Positions 18,601 to 27,955 of a DNA stretch of 64,000 nt are shown here, piece after piece (position 1 is the first letter of the stretch; each line of letters begins with the position of its first letter). The stretch comes from Mediterranea sp. An20. GTDB taxonomy: Bacteria; Bacteroidota; Bacteroidia; Bacteroidales; Bacteroidaceae. The notes beneath the pieces were generated by a model. That model had not been told where the DNA came from. It made no database searches and was given only the letters and a program-made list of their open reading frames with translations. The stretch covers positions 1-64,000 of the forward strand of contig NZ_NFJV01000018.1 of assembly GCF_002160055.1 (NCBI RefSeq). The letters are read 5' to 3'. The translations under genes and the position numbers were made by a program.

Positions 18601-19638
18601 CTACGAATCACCAAACAGACTTGCCTGCGAGTTATATCTGTTACGTCCCAAATGCTTATAAGCCAAGTCCGTAACTTCGCGCCCACGCGGCGTTCGCTTG
18701 ATGAAGCCTTCTTTGATGAGAAAAGGCTCGTACACCTCCTCTATGGTGCCGGGATCCTCCCCCAAGGCTGTAGCAATGGTAGTCAGGCCAACGGGTCCGC
18801 CGTTGAACTTGTCGATGATGGTCAGCAGCAGTTTGTTGTCGATGCGGTCCAAGCCATAGCGGTCGATATTCAGTGCTTCTAAGGCAAAGACTGCAATTTC
18901 GGTATCAATGCTCCCCGAACCTTTCACCTGGGCAAAGTCGCGCACACGTCGCAACAAAGCGTTGGCTATGCGGGGGGTTCCCCGGCTGCGCGATGCAATC
19001 TCCTGTGCTGCCTTGTTAGAGCAGGGCACTCCCAAGATACCGGCCGAGCGGCTCACGATGCCTGCCAATACACGGGTATCATAGTATTCCAGATGCAGAT
19101 TGATGCCGAAACGTGCCCGGAGTGGCGCGGTCAGCAAACCGCTGCGCGTGGTAGCTCCTACTAACGTGAATGGATTCAGGCTGATTTGTATGCTGCGTGC
19201 CGAAGGTCCCTTGTCTATCATGATGTCGATGCGGTAGTCCTCCATGGCCGAATACAGATATTCTTCCACTACGGACGAAAGGCGGTGAATCTCATCAATA
19301 AACAATACATCGTTCGGTTCCAAGCTGGTCAGTATGCCTGCCAGGTCACCCGGTTTGTCCAGCACCGGACCGGAGGTGATTTTAAACCCCACGCCCAGTT
19401 CATTGGCAATGATATTGCTCAATGTGGTTTTTCCCAAACCGGGAGGCCCGTGCAGCAGCACATGGTCCAACGCTTCCCCACGCAGGCGGGCTGCCTTGAC
19501 AAAGATGCGCAGATTATCCACCACCTTGTCTTGCCCGCTGAAATCCTCGAACCGCAAGGGACGCAGTACATTCTCAAAGTCGCGCTCCCTGCCGGTCACA
19601 GGCTGCTGGTTACGTATGTCAAATGATTCTTCTTCCAT
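18601..19638 (-). CDS. ruvB: Holliday junction branch-migration helicase RuvB
   Basis: A 345-residue cytoplasmic AAA+ ATPase that drives branch migration with RuvA. Walker [10 protein letters not shown] is at 64-72, Walker B FIDEIH at about 113-118, sensor GATTRSG follows, then the arginine-finger region and a C-terminal winged helix ([16 protein letters not shown]). Full family length. No ruvA or ruvC is adjacent. It is a housekeeping gene that marks the chromosomal backbone next to the uronate cluster. Confidence 0.97.
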   Translation of the reverse strand: MEEESFDIRNQQPVTGRERDFENVLRPLRFEDFSGQDKVVDNLRIFVKAARLRGEALDHVLLHGPPGLGKTTLSNIIANELGVGFKITSGPVLDKPGDLAGILTSLEPNDVLFIDEIHRLSSVVEEYLYSAMEDYRIDIMIDKGPSARSIQISLNPFTLVGATTRSGLLTAPLRARFGINLHLEYYDTRVLAGIVSRSAGILGVPCSNKAAQEIASRSRGTPRIANALLRRVRDFAQVKGSGSIDTEIAVFALEALNIDRYGLDRIDNKLLLTIIDKFNGGPVGLTTIATALGEDPGTIEEVYEPFLIKEGFIKRTPRGREVTDLAYKHLGRNRYNSQASLFGDS

Positions 19639-19642
19639 GTTT

Positions 19643-19702
19643 CGTTATTTTGGTCGCGAAAATAACGAATTTATGCTAATCCCTGCCATGGAAGCAGGGA
19701 TT
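19643..19702 (-). terminator. Two hairpins between the KDPG aldolase gene and ruvB
   Basis: AATCCCTGC (19678-19686) pairs with GCAGGGATT (19694-19702) around a 7-base loop, and CGTTATTTT (19643-19651) pairs with AAAATAACG (19659-19667). Read on the plus strand the first stem runs into T6. Read on the minus strand the pair lies between the aldolase stop and the ruvB start, so it probably ends the catabolic transcript. Confidence 0.55.
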
Positions 19703-19718
19703 TTTTATGGGCAGAGTT

Positions 19719-20393
19719 TCAATCGGCCGGGCGCACCCGTCTGACAATCTCCAGTGCTTCGTGGCATTTGTCCGAGATGGCTTGCCAGTCCGAGGCGCTG
19801 ATAATAGCCTTGGGAAACAGCTTGGAGCCCATCCCCACGCAAAAAGCACCGGCGCGGAACCATGCTGTCAGGTTCTCTTCGGTGGGTTCAACGCCTCCTG
19901 TTATCATCAACTTCGACCAAGGCATCGGGGCAAGCAGGCCTTTGACAAACTTCGGTCCCAACACGTCGCCGGGAAATACCTTGCACACCTGACAGCCGAC
20001 CTCCTGCGCCGCACCGACTTCGGACACCGAACCGCAACCCGGCACATAAGGAATCAGACGGCGGTTGCACACCCGGGCTATCTCCGGATTGAACATCGGG
20101 CCGACCACGAAATCCGCTCCCAACTGCATGTAGAGTACGGCTGTGGGGGCATCCACCACCGAACCGACACCCAATGCCAACTCCGGGCACTCGGTACGCA
20201 CGTAACGGATAACCTCCGCAAAAACCTCGTGCGCCATGTCGCCCCGGTTGGTAAACTCAAACACTCGGACACCTCCTTTGTAGCAAGCTTCCACCACTTG
20301 CTTAGCCACAGATGCCTCCTTGTGATAAAAGACAGGCACCATGCCTGTCTCCTTCATCTTATTCCAAACTGATAATTGGTCAAATTTTGCCAT
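19719..20393 (-). CDS. 2-dehydro-3-deoxy-phosphogluconate (KDPG) aldolase
   Basis: A 224-residue cytoplasmic class I aldolase that splits KDPG into pyruvate and glyceraldehyde 3-phosphate. The Schiff-base lysine is Lys138 in VCKVFPGD and the general-base glutamate is Glu46 in FEFTNRG. The phosphate-binding end is [11 protein letters not shown]. It is the last step of the uronate pathway encoded upstream and lies 34 bp after the KDG kinase gene. Some relatives act on KDPGal; the neighbours favour KDPG. Confidence 0.9.
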   Translation of the reverse strand: MAKFDQLSVWNKMKETGMVPVFYHKEASVAKQVVEACYKGGVRVFEFTNRGDMAHEVFAEVIRYVRTECPELALGVGSVVDAPTAVLYMQLGADFVVGPMFNPEIARVCNRRLIPYVPGCGSVSEVGAAQEVGCQVCKVFPGDVLGPKFVKGLLAPMPWSKLMITGGVEPTEENLTAWFRAGAFCVGMGSKLFPKAIISASDWQAISDKCHEALEIVRRVRPAD

Positions 20394-20427
20394 ATCTGTT
20401 AAGATTCAAATCTTGATTAACTACACC

Positions 20428-21453
20428 TTACCGCTGCACTCTGCCCGAAGCATCACCACCGGCCAAAGCTTCGACTTCGGCAACGGAAACCATGTTGAAA
20501 TCGCCGGGCAGCGTATGCTTCAAGGCTGAAGCGGCAACGGCAAACTCCAACGCATCGGCCATCGACGGCTTCGTCAGCAGGCCATGAATAATTCCACCCG
20601 AAAAGGCATCGCCGCCACCCACACGGTCGACAATGGGGGCAATGTCGTAACGGCGCGAAACGTAGAACTCCTGCCCGTCGTATATCAGTCCTTTCCATCC
20701 GTTATGCGAAGCCGAATAAGACTCCCTGAGGGTAGAGACCACATACTTGAAGCCAAATTCGGAAGCCATGCGGCAGAATATGCCTTTATAGCCTTCGGCA
20801 TCGGTCTGACCGGCTTTCACATCGGCATCGGGTTTAAAGCCCAGGCACAGTTCGGCATCTTCTTCGTTGCCGATACATACATCTACATACTGCATCAACG
20901 GACGCATGACAGACTGAGCCTTCTCCGTCGTCCAAAGTTTCTTGCGGAAGTTCAAATCGACAGAGACGGTCACGCCGTGACGCTTGGCAGCCTCACACGC
21001 CAGACGGGTGAGTTCTGCTGCCCGGTCTGAAATGGCAGGGGTAATGCCCGACCAGTGGAACCAGTCTGCTCCCGTCATGACAGCATCAAAATCGAAATCC
21101 GCAGGTTCAGCCTCGGCCATCGACGAATGTGCACGGTCGTATATCACCTTGCTGGGACGCATGGCCGAGCCGCTCTCCAAATAATAGATGCCGACACGGT
21201 CTCCGCCACGGGCTATAAAATCCGTATGCACCCCATAGCGGCGCAAGGCGTTGACAGCCGCCTGCCCTATCTCATGTTGGGGAAGTTTGGTAACGAAGTA
21301 AGCCTCGTGCCCGTAGTTGGCGCAGCTGACAGCCACATTCGCTTCACCGCCGCCATAGACGGCATCAAAGACATCTGTCTGCACAAAACGGCTGTGTCCC
21401 GGTGTAGACAGCCGGAGCATGATTTCTCCTAAAGTAACAATTTTTTTTCCCAT
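20428..21453 (-). CDS. kdgK: 2-dehydro-3-deoxygluconate (KDG) kinase, PfkB family
   Basis: A 341-residue ribokinase-family sugar kinase. N-terminal GGGEANVAVS (34-43) forms the sugar-binding glycines and the C-terminal signature DRVGGGDAFSGG (276-287) holds the catalytic base Asp282. The role as KDG kinase follows from its place between kduI (12 bp upstream) and KDPG aldolase (34 bp downstream). By sequence alone other 2-keto-3-deoxy sugar acids are possible. Confidence 0.88.
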   Translation of the reverse strand: MGKKIVTLGEIMLRLSTPGHSRFVQTDVFDAVYGGGEANVAVSCANYGHEAYFVTKLPQHEIGQAAVNALRRYGVHTDFIARGGDRVGIYYLESGSAMRPSKVIYDRAHSSMAEAEPADFDFDAVMTGADWFHWSGITPAISDRAAELTRLACEAAKRHGVTVSVDLNFRKKLWTTEKAQSVMRPLMQYVDVCIGNEEDAELCLGFKPDADVKAGQTDAEGYKGIFCRMASEFGFKYVVSTLRESYSASHNGWKGLIYDGQEFYVSRRYDIAPIVDRVGGGDAFSGGIIHGLLTKPSMADALEFAVAASALKHTLPGDFNMVSVAEVEALAGGDASGRVQR

Positions 21454-21465
21454 TACTTCTGTTTT

Positions 21466-22386
21466 TTATCGCATTTCCGTATAAGGAATCTTATCCATGT
21501 CGTTGTAATCCAGGTTTTCGCCTGCCATGCCCCAGATGAACATATAGTTGCTGGTACCGGCCGCTGCATGGATAGACCATTCGGGCGACATGATGGCCTG
21601 CTCGTTGTCCATCCACACCAAACGTTCTTCCTGCGGCTCGCCCATCAGGTGGCAGATGCGGTTGCCTTCGGGCACGTTGAAGTAGAAGTAAGCCTCGATG
21701 CGGCGGCTGTGGGTATGGGCGGGCATCGTGTTCCATACACTGCCCGGCTTCAATTCCGTCAGTCCCATCTGCAATTGGCACGGTCCTTCTTCGAGCACAT
21801 TGGCCACAATCAGCTGGTTGATGACTCGGTCGTTGCTTTCTTCCATCTTACCGGCGGGGAAAGAATTGGATTTCAGGGTACCCTTGCGCCCGTCTATCGT
21901 CACCAACTGTGTCTTGTATGCCTTATGGGCAATGGCCGAATTGATGTAGAACTTGGCGGGATGGGCAGCGTCTTTACTCTTGAAGGTCACTTTCTGCTTG
22001 CCGCGTCCCACATAAAGCGCTTCTTTAAAGCCCAGGACATATTCCTGACCGTCCACTGTGACAATGCCTTCGCCACCGACATTGATGACGCCCAGTTCGC
22101 GGTTGTACAGGAAATAAGGAGCCTTCAACGGGTCGATGGTATCCAGCGAGAGTTCTTTGTTTACGGGCACGGCACCACCAAAGATAAAGCGGTCGTACAT
22201 CGAATAGGTCACATTGATTTCATCGGGCACCATTACTTTCTCCATCAGGAAGCTGCTCCGGAGTCTCTGGGTGTCATACGTCTTCACATCCTGCGGATGG
22301 CAGGCCACCTGCATCCGGTAATTCACTTGAGCATGGGCCGTAGCCACGGATGCTCCTAAAATCACAGCAAGAAATAGTTTCTTCAT
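21466..22386 (-). CDS. kduI: 5-dehydro-4-deoxy-D-glucuronate isomerase with an N-terminal signal peptide
   Basis: A 306-residue KduI that isomerises 5-keto-4-deoxyuronate to 2,5-diketo-3-deoxygluconate. All four metal ligands of the family are present: His224 and His226 in PAHTHSRR, Glu231 in IEAYFYF, and His273 in WSIHAAAG. These are offset by 28 from the E. coli positions as I recall them. The extra N-terminal residues read as a classic signal peptide ([20 protein letters not shown]). KduI is normally cytoplasmic, so this copy is predicted to be periplasmic. No internal ATG in a suitable place offers a shorter cytoplasmic form. Transcription is with kdgK and the aldolase. A repeat-borne TGATTTTG lies 45 bp before the start codon. 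Confidence 0.9.
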   Translation of the reverse strand: MKKLFLAVILGASVATAHAQVNYRMQVACHPQDVKTYDTQRLRSSFLMEKVMVPDEINVTYSMYDRFIFGGAVPVNKELSLDTIDPLKAPYFLYNRELGVINVGGEGIVTVDGQEYVLGFKEALYVGRGKQKVTFKSKDAAHPAKFYINSAIAHKAYKTQLVTIDGRKGTLKSNSFPAGKMEESNDRVINQLIVANVLEEGPCQLQMGLTELKPGSVWNTMPAHTHSRRIEAYFYFNVPEGNRICHLMGEPQEERLVWMDNEQAIMSPEWSIHAAAGTSNYMFIWGMAGENLDYNDMDKIPYTEMR

Positions 22387-22428
22387 ATTGGTTGATTATT
22401 AAAGTAAGTAATTATCAATTGAGCAAAT

Positions 22429-22624
22429 GTGCAAAATCAAATGATACCAAACACAGAGGCACGGAGACACAGAGTTTTTTTGTCCATAGCTCACAGAGTT
22501 AATTCTCTTTCTCTCGTATGCGGCGAAGCCGCGAACTCTGTACCCTCCCGTCATTTTTCCGACAGACAGTTACAGAACTTTGTGTCTCTGTGTTTGATAT
22601 AAACTAAATCTGATTGATTACTTA
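22429..22624. repeat. Palindromic intergenic repeat, ACACAGAGGCACGG family, copy at 22.4 kb
   Basis: It has outer arms AAACACAGAGGCACGGAGAC and GTGTCTCTGTGTTT, middle arms CACAGAGTT and AACTCTGT, and a GCGGCGAAGCCGC tip. It is bordered by CATTTGnTTTTGC-type sequence on the kduI side and GATTGATTACTTAT on the other. It fills the whole gap between kduI and the EIIC gene. Its kduI-side end gives TGATTTTG (22439-22432, minus), a near match to the -7 consensus. Confidence 0.85.
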
Positions 22625-22632
22625 TCCCGGTA

Positions 22633-24012
22633 TTATGCTTTCTGTTCTACAGCCCCACTCTGCTTTCTGATGCGGCGATAATTCAGCCAGACCATAAACC
22701 CGGTAAAGAGTACCAACAGGGCAGGTCCCGCATACTTGACAGACACCACCAAGTGGTAAATGACCCATGCAAATGGACTGGAAGCAAAGTCCAGCGATGC
22801 TGCATAGTCAAATCCTTCCGGAATCTTCACGGCCGCATCCTGCGTGGTGGCATATACGTCCTTGGCTGCCAACGAGAAGGCAGGTGCCAGGTTGGTGACA
22901 AAATAAACGCCAATCACCAGCACCACCAATCCGATGACAAATGTCTTGAACACATTTCCTTTGGTAATGGGCAGCACCAGCGGGAAGAGATAGAACATGC
23001 CTGCCAGCGATGCCAACGGCAGGAATTCATTTCCCGGCAGGATGACAGAAAGGAAAATAATGACGGGTATCAGCAGCAACGAAACGACCAGCGTGGCCGG
23101 ATGACCGATGACCAACGCCGGGCTCATGCCGATGTTCAACCCGGAAGCGTTCTTGAATTTGCGGGCTATCAACTGGCGCGTAGCATCGGAAATAGGCATC
23201 AAACCCTCAATGAACAGTCCCGTAATGCGGGGAATCAGTTCCATGACGGCTCCCATCTGTACGCCCAACATCAGAATCTTGGGCAATTCGTAACGGGCAA
23301 GCACCCCTACCAAGCACCCCACTATGACGCCCAGAAACAACGGCTCGCCCAACAGGCCAAAGCGTTTCTTCAGACCTTCGGCATCAATCTGTATCTTGTT
23401 CACGCCGGGTATCTTATCCAACATCTTGTTGATGGCCAAGGCAAAGGGTACAAACCCCGCACAAAACGGCTGGGGAATGGATATGCCATCCATCTTCTCG
23501 TAAAAGCCCTGAAACTGCTTCGATGTCATATCTGCAATGACTAACGTCAGGATGTAGCAAATCACCGCAGCAAAGAATCCCCACAGAATGCTGTCGCTGA
23601 CAAAATAGACAATGGCACCGATGAAGGCAAAATGCCAGTAGTTCCAAAGATCGATGTTCACCGTACGCGTTGTCCGTGTCAGGAGCATCAGCAGATTTAT
23701 TCCCAGACAGACAGGGATGATAAAAGCTCCTACCGAGGTATTGTAGGCTATACTGGCGGCAGCCGGCCAACCCATATCGAACACCCCCAACTGCAAATGA
23801 TAAACATCCACTACATTGTTCAAAGCAGGCCCTAAAGCCGATGTAAGCAAAGCCGTCACGATGGACAGGCCTACAAAACCTACACCTACCAGCAGGCCGC
23901 TTTTAAGAGCCTTGCCCAATTTCACGCCTATGCATACGCCCAATATCGTAAAAATAATCGGCATCATGACCGGCGCTCCTAATCCCAGGATATAACTGAA
24001 TACTTGTTCCAT
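22633..24012 (-). CDS. Orphan PTS EIIC, galactitol (GatC/SgcC) type
   Basis: A 459-residue membrane permease of the galactitol PTS EIIC family. It has about 10-12 hydrophobic helices, an N-terminus MEQVFSYILGLGAPVMMPI and the family regions GLLGEPLFLGVIVG and IGHPATLVVS. No EIIA, EIIB, HPr or EI gene is in the window, and Bacteroides species generally lack a sugar PTS. It probably works as a facilitator or secondary transporter without phosphorylation. It follows the DUF4861 gene by 41 bp in an operon with kduD. The likely cargo is an unsaturated-uronate breakdown product; this is inferred from context. Confidence 0.85.
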   Translation of the reverse strand: MEQVFSYILGLGAPVMMPIIFTILGVCIGVKLGKALKSGLLVGVGFVGLSIVTALLTSALGPALNNVVDVYHLQLGVFDMGWPAAASIAYNTSVGAFIIPVCLGINLLMLLTRTTRTVNIDLWNYWHFAFIGAIVYFVSDSILWGFFAAVICYILTLVIADMTSKQFQGFYEKMDGISIPQPFCAGFVPFALAINKMLDKIPGVNKIQIDAEGLKKRFGLLGEPLFLGVIVGCLVGVLARYELPKILMLGVQMGAVMELIPRITGLFIEGLMPISDATRQLIARKFKNASGLNIGMSPALVIGHPATLVVSLLLIPVIIFLSVILPGNEFLPLASLAGMFYLFPLVLPITKGNVFKTFVIGLVVLVIGVYFVTNLAPAFSLAAKDVYATTQDAAVKIPEGFDYAASLDFASSPFAWVIYHLVVSVKYAGPALLVLFTGFMVWLNYRRIRKQSGAVEQKA

Positions 24013-24053
24013 TTCTTTTCGTTAAAATATATAGTCGGTTTGTGTTCACTCTA

Positions 24054-25271
24054 TTACTTAATCTCTACCAGTAACGGATGTTCCAGCCGCTGCGCATACT
24101 GATTCAGATAATCACACCAGGCTTCCATCGACGAGATGCCTGCCTTGCTCCAACCGCTTCCCCAATAATAGCAGAAAGCCGTACCGGGCTGATACGGGCT
24201 GATGCCCAGCACATGTCCTTCGTCCACACAGGCGTCCGACAAAGGCTCCTTGAAGACAGCGCCCACATAAATGACGCCATTCCCTGCCTGTGCATTGTCC
24301 GTCGAATCGGCATAGGCGATAAATCGCTTGTCTTTGTCATAACGGTATCCCTCCGGATTCTGCGGATGAATGACTATGCCCGCCGCAACTTCGGCCGGCT
24401 GAGAAAGATGCTCATAAGTCACCCATGTCTGGTTGAGGGACGAACCGGCATCGAGCGAGATAATCCGTTTTTCCACCACGGCCGTATCGCCCTTTACCGC
24501 CACCGGCGGGAAAGTCAGCTGCAGGGTAAAACGCAACGGTCCATTGTCTATAATCTCATAATCCTTGTAGCAATAAGGATAGACGAGGGCCGAATCTATC
24601 CACAAAGCCGCCGTACCTCCTCCCAATGTCGGTCCCACGGCATAGCAGTCCATGCCATTGCCATGATCTACATGGTAAGAGATGGCACGCGCCAGACTGT
24701 CGGCGCGCATCTTTTCTCCGGCTTTCCGCCAAAGGGCAATCTGACGTCGGGCAGCCGTGTCCAGCTCCAGGGCATAGCGCTGTTCCAACACCGGCTGCCC
24801 GACGTTCTTCACCATGATATCATACCCATACGCACGTTCACCGGTCCGTTGCAAGGCAGGTCCGTAGGCTCGGTATCCGGACTTGTCGTTTTCCCAGGCT
24901 ATATCGTCCAAGCGTTCCGGATACTGTCTGCCGCAAGCCACCGGCTGCACCGGCGCCGGCTGTCCGGCTTCCAGTTTGTAGACAGCCTGCTGGCGGGCTT
25001 TCAGACTCACAGGAAAGATAACCTGGCCGTCCGACAGCCGCTGGTAAGGAACCTCCGCGCCCGACTCGTCCCGAATGACAAATCCTTCGGCCGCCCAGGC
25101 ATACTTGTTGACCAACTCCGGATAAGAGAACTCTGCCATCTCACCCGTCCGATCCATATCCGTCGGGTTCGAGACACTGACGGTCGGCCCGCCGGATGCA
25201 CAACCCGTCAGGCCGAACCCACTCAACAGGCAAGCTACACCTATTGTATATATTGCACGCCAACCTCTCAT
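24054..25271 (-). CDS. DUF4861 family lipoprotein
   Basis: A 405-residue exported lipoprotein (lipobox LTGC, Cys24) matching the DUF4861 family. It starts with a beta-rich segment (VSVSNPTDMDRTGE) and has a central region DHGNGMDCYAVGPTLGGGTAALW with several acidic and His residues. It ends SKAGISSMEAWCDYLNQYAQRL. Members of this family occur in uronate and pectin-type loci. Placement 4 bp after kduD and before the EIIC gene suggests it acts on the unsaturated sugar before or during import. No reaction can be assigned from sequence. Confidence 0.75.
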   Translation of the reverse strand: MRGWRAIYTIGVACLLSGFGLTGCASGGPTVSVSNPTDMDRTGEMAEFSYPELVNKYAWAAEGFVIRDESGAEVPYQRLSDGQVIFPVSLKARQQAVYKLEAGQPAPVQPVACGRQYPERLDDIAWENDKSGYRAYGPALQRTGERAYGYDIMVKNVGQPVLEQRYALELDTAARRQIALWRKAGEKMRADSLARAISYHVDHGNGMDCYAVGPTLGGGTAALWIDSALVYPYCYKDYEIIDNGPLRFTLQLTFPPVAVKGDTAVVEKRIISLDAGSSLNQTWVTYEHLSQPAEVAAGIVIHPQNPEGYRYDKDKRFIAYADSTDNAQAGNGVIYVGAVFKEPLSDACVDEGHVLGISPYQPGTAFCYYWGSGWSKAGISSMEAWCDYLNQYAQRLEHPLLVEIK

Positions 25272-25275
25272 ACGC

Positions 25276-26070
25276 TTACTTGGGTTGCTTTCCTATATAT
25301 GCCAGAATGCCTCCATCCACGTACAGGATATGACCGTTCACAAAATCCGATGCGTCCGAAGCCAGGAACACGGCAGGCCCCATCAGGTCTTCCGGAGTGC
25401 CCCAGCGGGCAGCCGGTGTCTTGGAGATGATGAACGAATCGAACGGATGACGCGAGCCGTCTGCTTGTTTCTCACGGAGTGGAGCCGTCTGCGGGGTAGC
25501 GATATAACCCGGTCCGATGCCATTGCACTGGATGTTGTATTCGCCATATTCCGACGCGATGTTTCGGGTAAGCATCTTCAGTCCTCCTTTGGCGGCAGCG
25601 TATGCCGATACCGTCTCACGTCCCAGTTCGCTCATCATCGAGCACACGTTGATAATCTTGCCGTGGCCTTTCTGAATCATGTCCGGTATGACAGCCTTGG
25701 CCATGATGAAAGCGGCAGTCAGGTCTATATCAATCACCTGGCGGAATTCATCCACGCTCATCTCCGTCATGGGGATGCGCTTGATAATGCCGGCGTTATT
25801 CACCAGGATGTCTATCACGCCCAGATTTTCCCGTATATCGGCCACCATGTGTGCCACTTCGTCTTCCTTGGTCACATCACAGATATATCCGCGCACCGGG
25901 ATGCCCAGCCGGGCATATTCAGCCTTGGCGGCTTCCAGATGTTCCACACTGCGGCAATTGAAAGCGATTTTTGCTCCTGCCTCGGCCAATGCCTGTGCAA
26001 TGGCAAAACCTATACCATAAGCGGCTCCTGTCACTAAGGCCACTTTTCCGTCCAATGAAAAATTTACCAT
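25276..26070 (-). CDS. kduD: 2-dehydro-3-deoxy-D-gluconate 5-dehydrogenase / gluconate 5-dehydrogenase (SDR)
   Basis: A 264-residue cytoplasmic short-chain dehydrogenase with no signal peptide. The cofactor motif TGAAYGIG is at 14-21, NNAG at 91-94, the catalytic Ser near 144-147 and YAAAK at 157-161. It reduces 2,5-diketo-3-deoxygluconate to KDG, linking KduI to KdgK. The close alternative is gluconate 5-dehydrogenase; the neighbours favour KduD. A repeat-borne TAGTTTTG (26109-26102) lies 31 bp before its ATG, and AGGAGA is a good ribosome site. Confidence 0.88.
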   Translation of the reverse strand: MVNFSLDGKVALVTGAAYGIGFAIAQALAEAGAKIAFNCRSVEHLEAAKAEYARLGIPVRGYICDVTKEDEVAHMVADIRENLGVIDILVNNAGIIKRIPMTEMSVDEFRQVIDIDLTAAFIMAKAVIPDMIQKGHGKIINVCSMMSELGRETVSAYAAAKGGLKMLTRNIASEYGEYNIQCNGIGPGYIATPQTAPLREKQADGSRHPFDSFIISKTPAARWGTPEDLMGPAVFLASDASDFVNGHILYVDGGILAYIGKQPK

Positions 26071-26092
26071 GTTGTTTATCTCCTATAAGTAA

Positions 26093-26324
26093 GTAAATGT
26101 GCAAAACTAAGTGATACTAAGTAGTTGTTGATATTTAGTTTATATGATGTGTATCTGTCTTGTTGAGCGGAGCGCAGCGAAGTCGAAACATCTCCCGAAA
26201 GACACGATTCCCTTGGATAGTGCATGTCATGAGATTCTTCGACTACGCCCTACGGGCTTCGCTCAGAATGACAGATACTTCATTCTCCATTAGAGTATAA
26301 ACTAATTATGAACGGCTACTTATG
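26093..26324. repeat. REP-like element with 76-bp segment shared with 27956-28031
   Basis: The segment 26119-26194 is identical over 76 bp to 27956-28031. It contains the core TGTTGAGCGGAGCGCAGCGA at 26161-26180. The element ends in TATAAACTAATT and GGCTACTTAT, also found at the second copy. Relative to this copy, the second lacks 26195-26264, a deletion bounded by CTC. The kduD-proximal end carries TAGTTTTG (-7-like). Confidence 0.85.
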
Positions 26325-26467
26325 CAAAATCAAATGATAGGAAACACAGAGGCACGGAGACACGGAGAATAAATAGAAGGGAAAGGGCTCAAAACCCAAT
26401 TTTGTCTCCGTTGACTCTGTCCGCTTCAGAAATAAGACTCTGTGCCTTCGTGTCTCTGTGTTCCATT
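26323..26467. repeat. Palindromic intergenic repeat, ACACAGAGGCACGG family, copy at 26.4 kb
   Basis: It opens with GCAAAATCAAATGATAG, then AACACAGAGGCACGGAGACA, and closes with ACTCTGTGCCTTCGTGTCTC and TGTGTT. The middle is diverged from the other copies. It lies directly against the REP-like element and before the DUF2264 stop codon. Confidence 0.8.
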
Positions 26468-26507
26468 CATTTGTCGCAAACCAATTTTATTCTGCGGCTT
26501 TTCCGTG

Positions 26508-27737
26508 TTATTTCTTCAGCGATACATGACCGTCGATGGGGAAGTCCTTGCCGGTCCAGGCTTTCTGCGAGGTCCAGGGTTCGGCAGGGTCTGTCCAGAA
26601 CGGATGGTCGGCCGGCAAGCCGAGAGGCAGATACACCAGCGAAGTCATATACAGGCTACCGTTATTGGTATAATAGTTGGCCAAATCGGGCTGATGGCCA
26701 GCAAAGCCAAGTGCCAGGAAGCCTTTCTCATTGAAGTTTCCTTCGACGGCAAACATATTCTGCATGACCTTTGTCAGTGCGGCACGCACCTGTCCATTGC
26801 TGATGTTCTCCGGCATGCCATATTTCCAGGCAGCCAGCGCCATGGTCTGGAATACGCCCATGCGGTAGGTGATGGAGCGGCCCACCGGCGGGAAGGTTCC
26901 TTCCGGCGAGATAAGGCGCTCCAGGATGGTGTTGAAGCGCTGCATCCGCTTCACGGCCAATTTAGAGCTGACGTTCGACCAGAATTTGTTGGCTTCCAGC
27001 GTTTCCAGTACCTCCACATACATCGGGTGCATGACGAAAGAATTGTAATAGTCGAAGGCGAATTCCGGACCGTCAGAGTAGAATCCGTCGCTCAGGTACC
27101 ATTCATTGATTTTGTTGGGTCCTACAGAGAGAACAAAGGCATCGGCTTCCTCGCCTACCGACAGAAGGAAAGCCTCGACCATCGTACGGAACAACAGCCA
27201 GTTGTTGTATGCCGGGCGAAGCACACGCAGGCCTTTGAAGCATTCGATGTAGCGCTGTTGCGTCACCTTGTCGAGCTTTTGCCACGTAGCTTCCGGGGCA
27301 CGGAGGAAGCTCTCCGCCAAGTAGGCGGCATCCACCAGCGTCTGGCTGGGGCAGTTCTTCCACAGCAGGTAATCGGGGCTTTCGGGATCCACGGCATTTT
27401 TATACGACAGCAATGCCCACTCGTGCAGTTGTTTGCGCATCTTGCCTTCTTCCGTATTATCTTCCGGGAGGGCCAGCCAGGGTGTGATGCCTGCCATGAG
27501 GCGTCCGAATGTCTCCAGATAAGCCACGCGCTTGTCGCGTCCGTCCCACGTAGGGCTATACTCCAGCTGCATATTCTTCTGCAACTCGCCTTTACTCATA
27601 TTCTCCAGCACGGGCCGGGCTATTTTGTAGCACATCTCCGCCCATACCTGGCGGTCGTTTTTCGGTTCGGCGGCGCGGCAGAAACCGACCGTCACACAAA
27701 GCCCTATCAGAAGGGCAGCAAGTTGTTTTCTTTTCAT
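26508..27737 (-). CDS. DUF2264 family protein (GH154-like, possible beta-glucuronidase)
   Basis: A 409-residue exported protein with a signal peptide at about 1-22. An alpha/alpha-barrel-like body has DUF2264 features: YNNWLLFRTMVEAFL, FYSDGPEFAFDYYNSFVMHPMY and PVGRSITYRMGVFQT. Some DUF2264 proteins are now grouped as GH154 with beta-glucuronidase activity. This fits its place between GH88 and kduD. The gene is bracketed by two copies of a 76-bp repeat. A TAATTTTG -7 box (27768-27761, minus) lies 23 bp before the ATG, so it probably has its own promoter. Confidence 0.8.
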   Translation of the reverse strand: MKRKQLAALLIGLCVTVGFCRAAEPKNDRQVWAEMCYKIARPVLENMSKGELQKNMQLEYSPTWDGRDKRVAYLETFGRLMAGITPWLALPEDNTEEGKMRKQLHEWALLSYKNAVDPESPDYLLWKNCPSQTLVDAAYLAESFLRAPEATWQKLDKVTQQRYIECFKGLRVLRPAYNNWLLFRTMVEAFLLSVGEEADAFVLSVGPNKINEWYLSDGFYSDGPEFAFDYYNSFVMHPMYVEVLETLEANKFWSNVSSKLAVKRMQRFNTILERLISPEGTFPPVGRSITYRMGVFQTMALAAWKYGMPENISNGQVRAALTKVMQNMFAVEGNFNEKGFLALGFAGHQPDLANYYTNNGSLYMTSLVYLPLGLPADHPFWTDPAEPWTSQKAWTGKDFPIDGHVSLKK

Positions 27738-27744
27738 GACTATT

Positions 27745-27825
27745 TACTTAAGTAATGGTGCAAAATTAAATGATACGGTGCTCGGGTTCTGTGTTTCATT
27801 TAAGAATCCGATTGATTGCTTATTT
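27745..27825. repeat. Short copy of the repeat end with -7 box before the DUF2264 gene
   Basis: GGTGCAAAATTAAATGATAC (27757-27776) matches the promoter-bearing end of the longer palindromic repeats. TTCTGTGTTT and CCGATTGATTGCTTATTTG match the other end, and the palindromic middle is missing. The minus strand carries TAATTTTG (27768-27761). Confidence 0.6.
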
Positions 27826-27955
27826 GAAACAGGCAACATGGTTCGAAGCTGGGGAATCGGGCCTACTGTCTGCCGGGAACGGTTTCCGCCCCTGCCGGGA
27901 AGCGGCCCGATTCCTGCACTTCTTTGACATCTTACCTATTAATCTTTCTGTAATT

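Noticed and set aside
22429..22624. Repeat considered as a CRISPR or tandem array
   Set aside because: Copies are single, kilobases apart, palindromic and in both orientations, with no spacers and no cas genes.
24078..25430. 450-codon plus-strand open frame
   Set aside because: Antisense to the DUF4861 gene and the end of kduD; no recognisable motif.
26442..27755. 437-codon plus-strand open frame
   Set aside because: Antisense to the DUF2264 gene, which has a signal peptide and family motifs.
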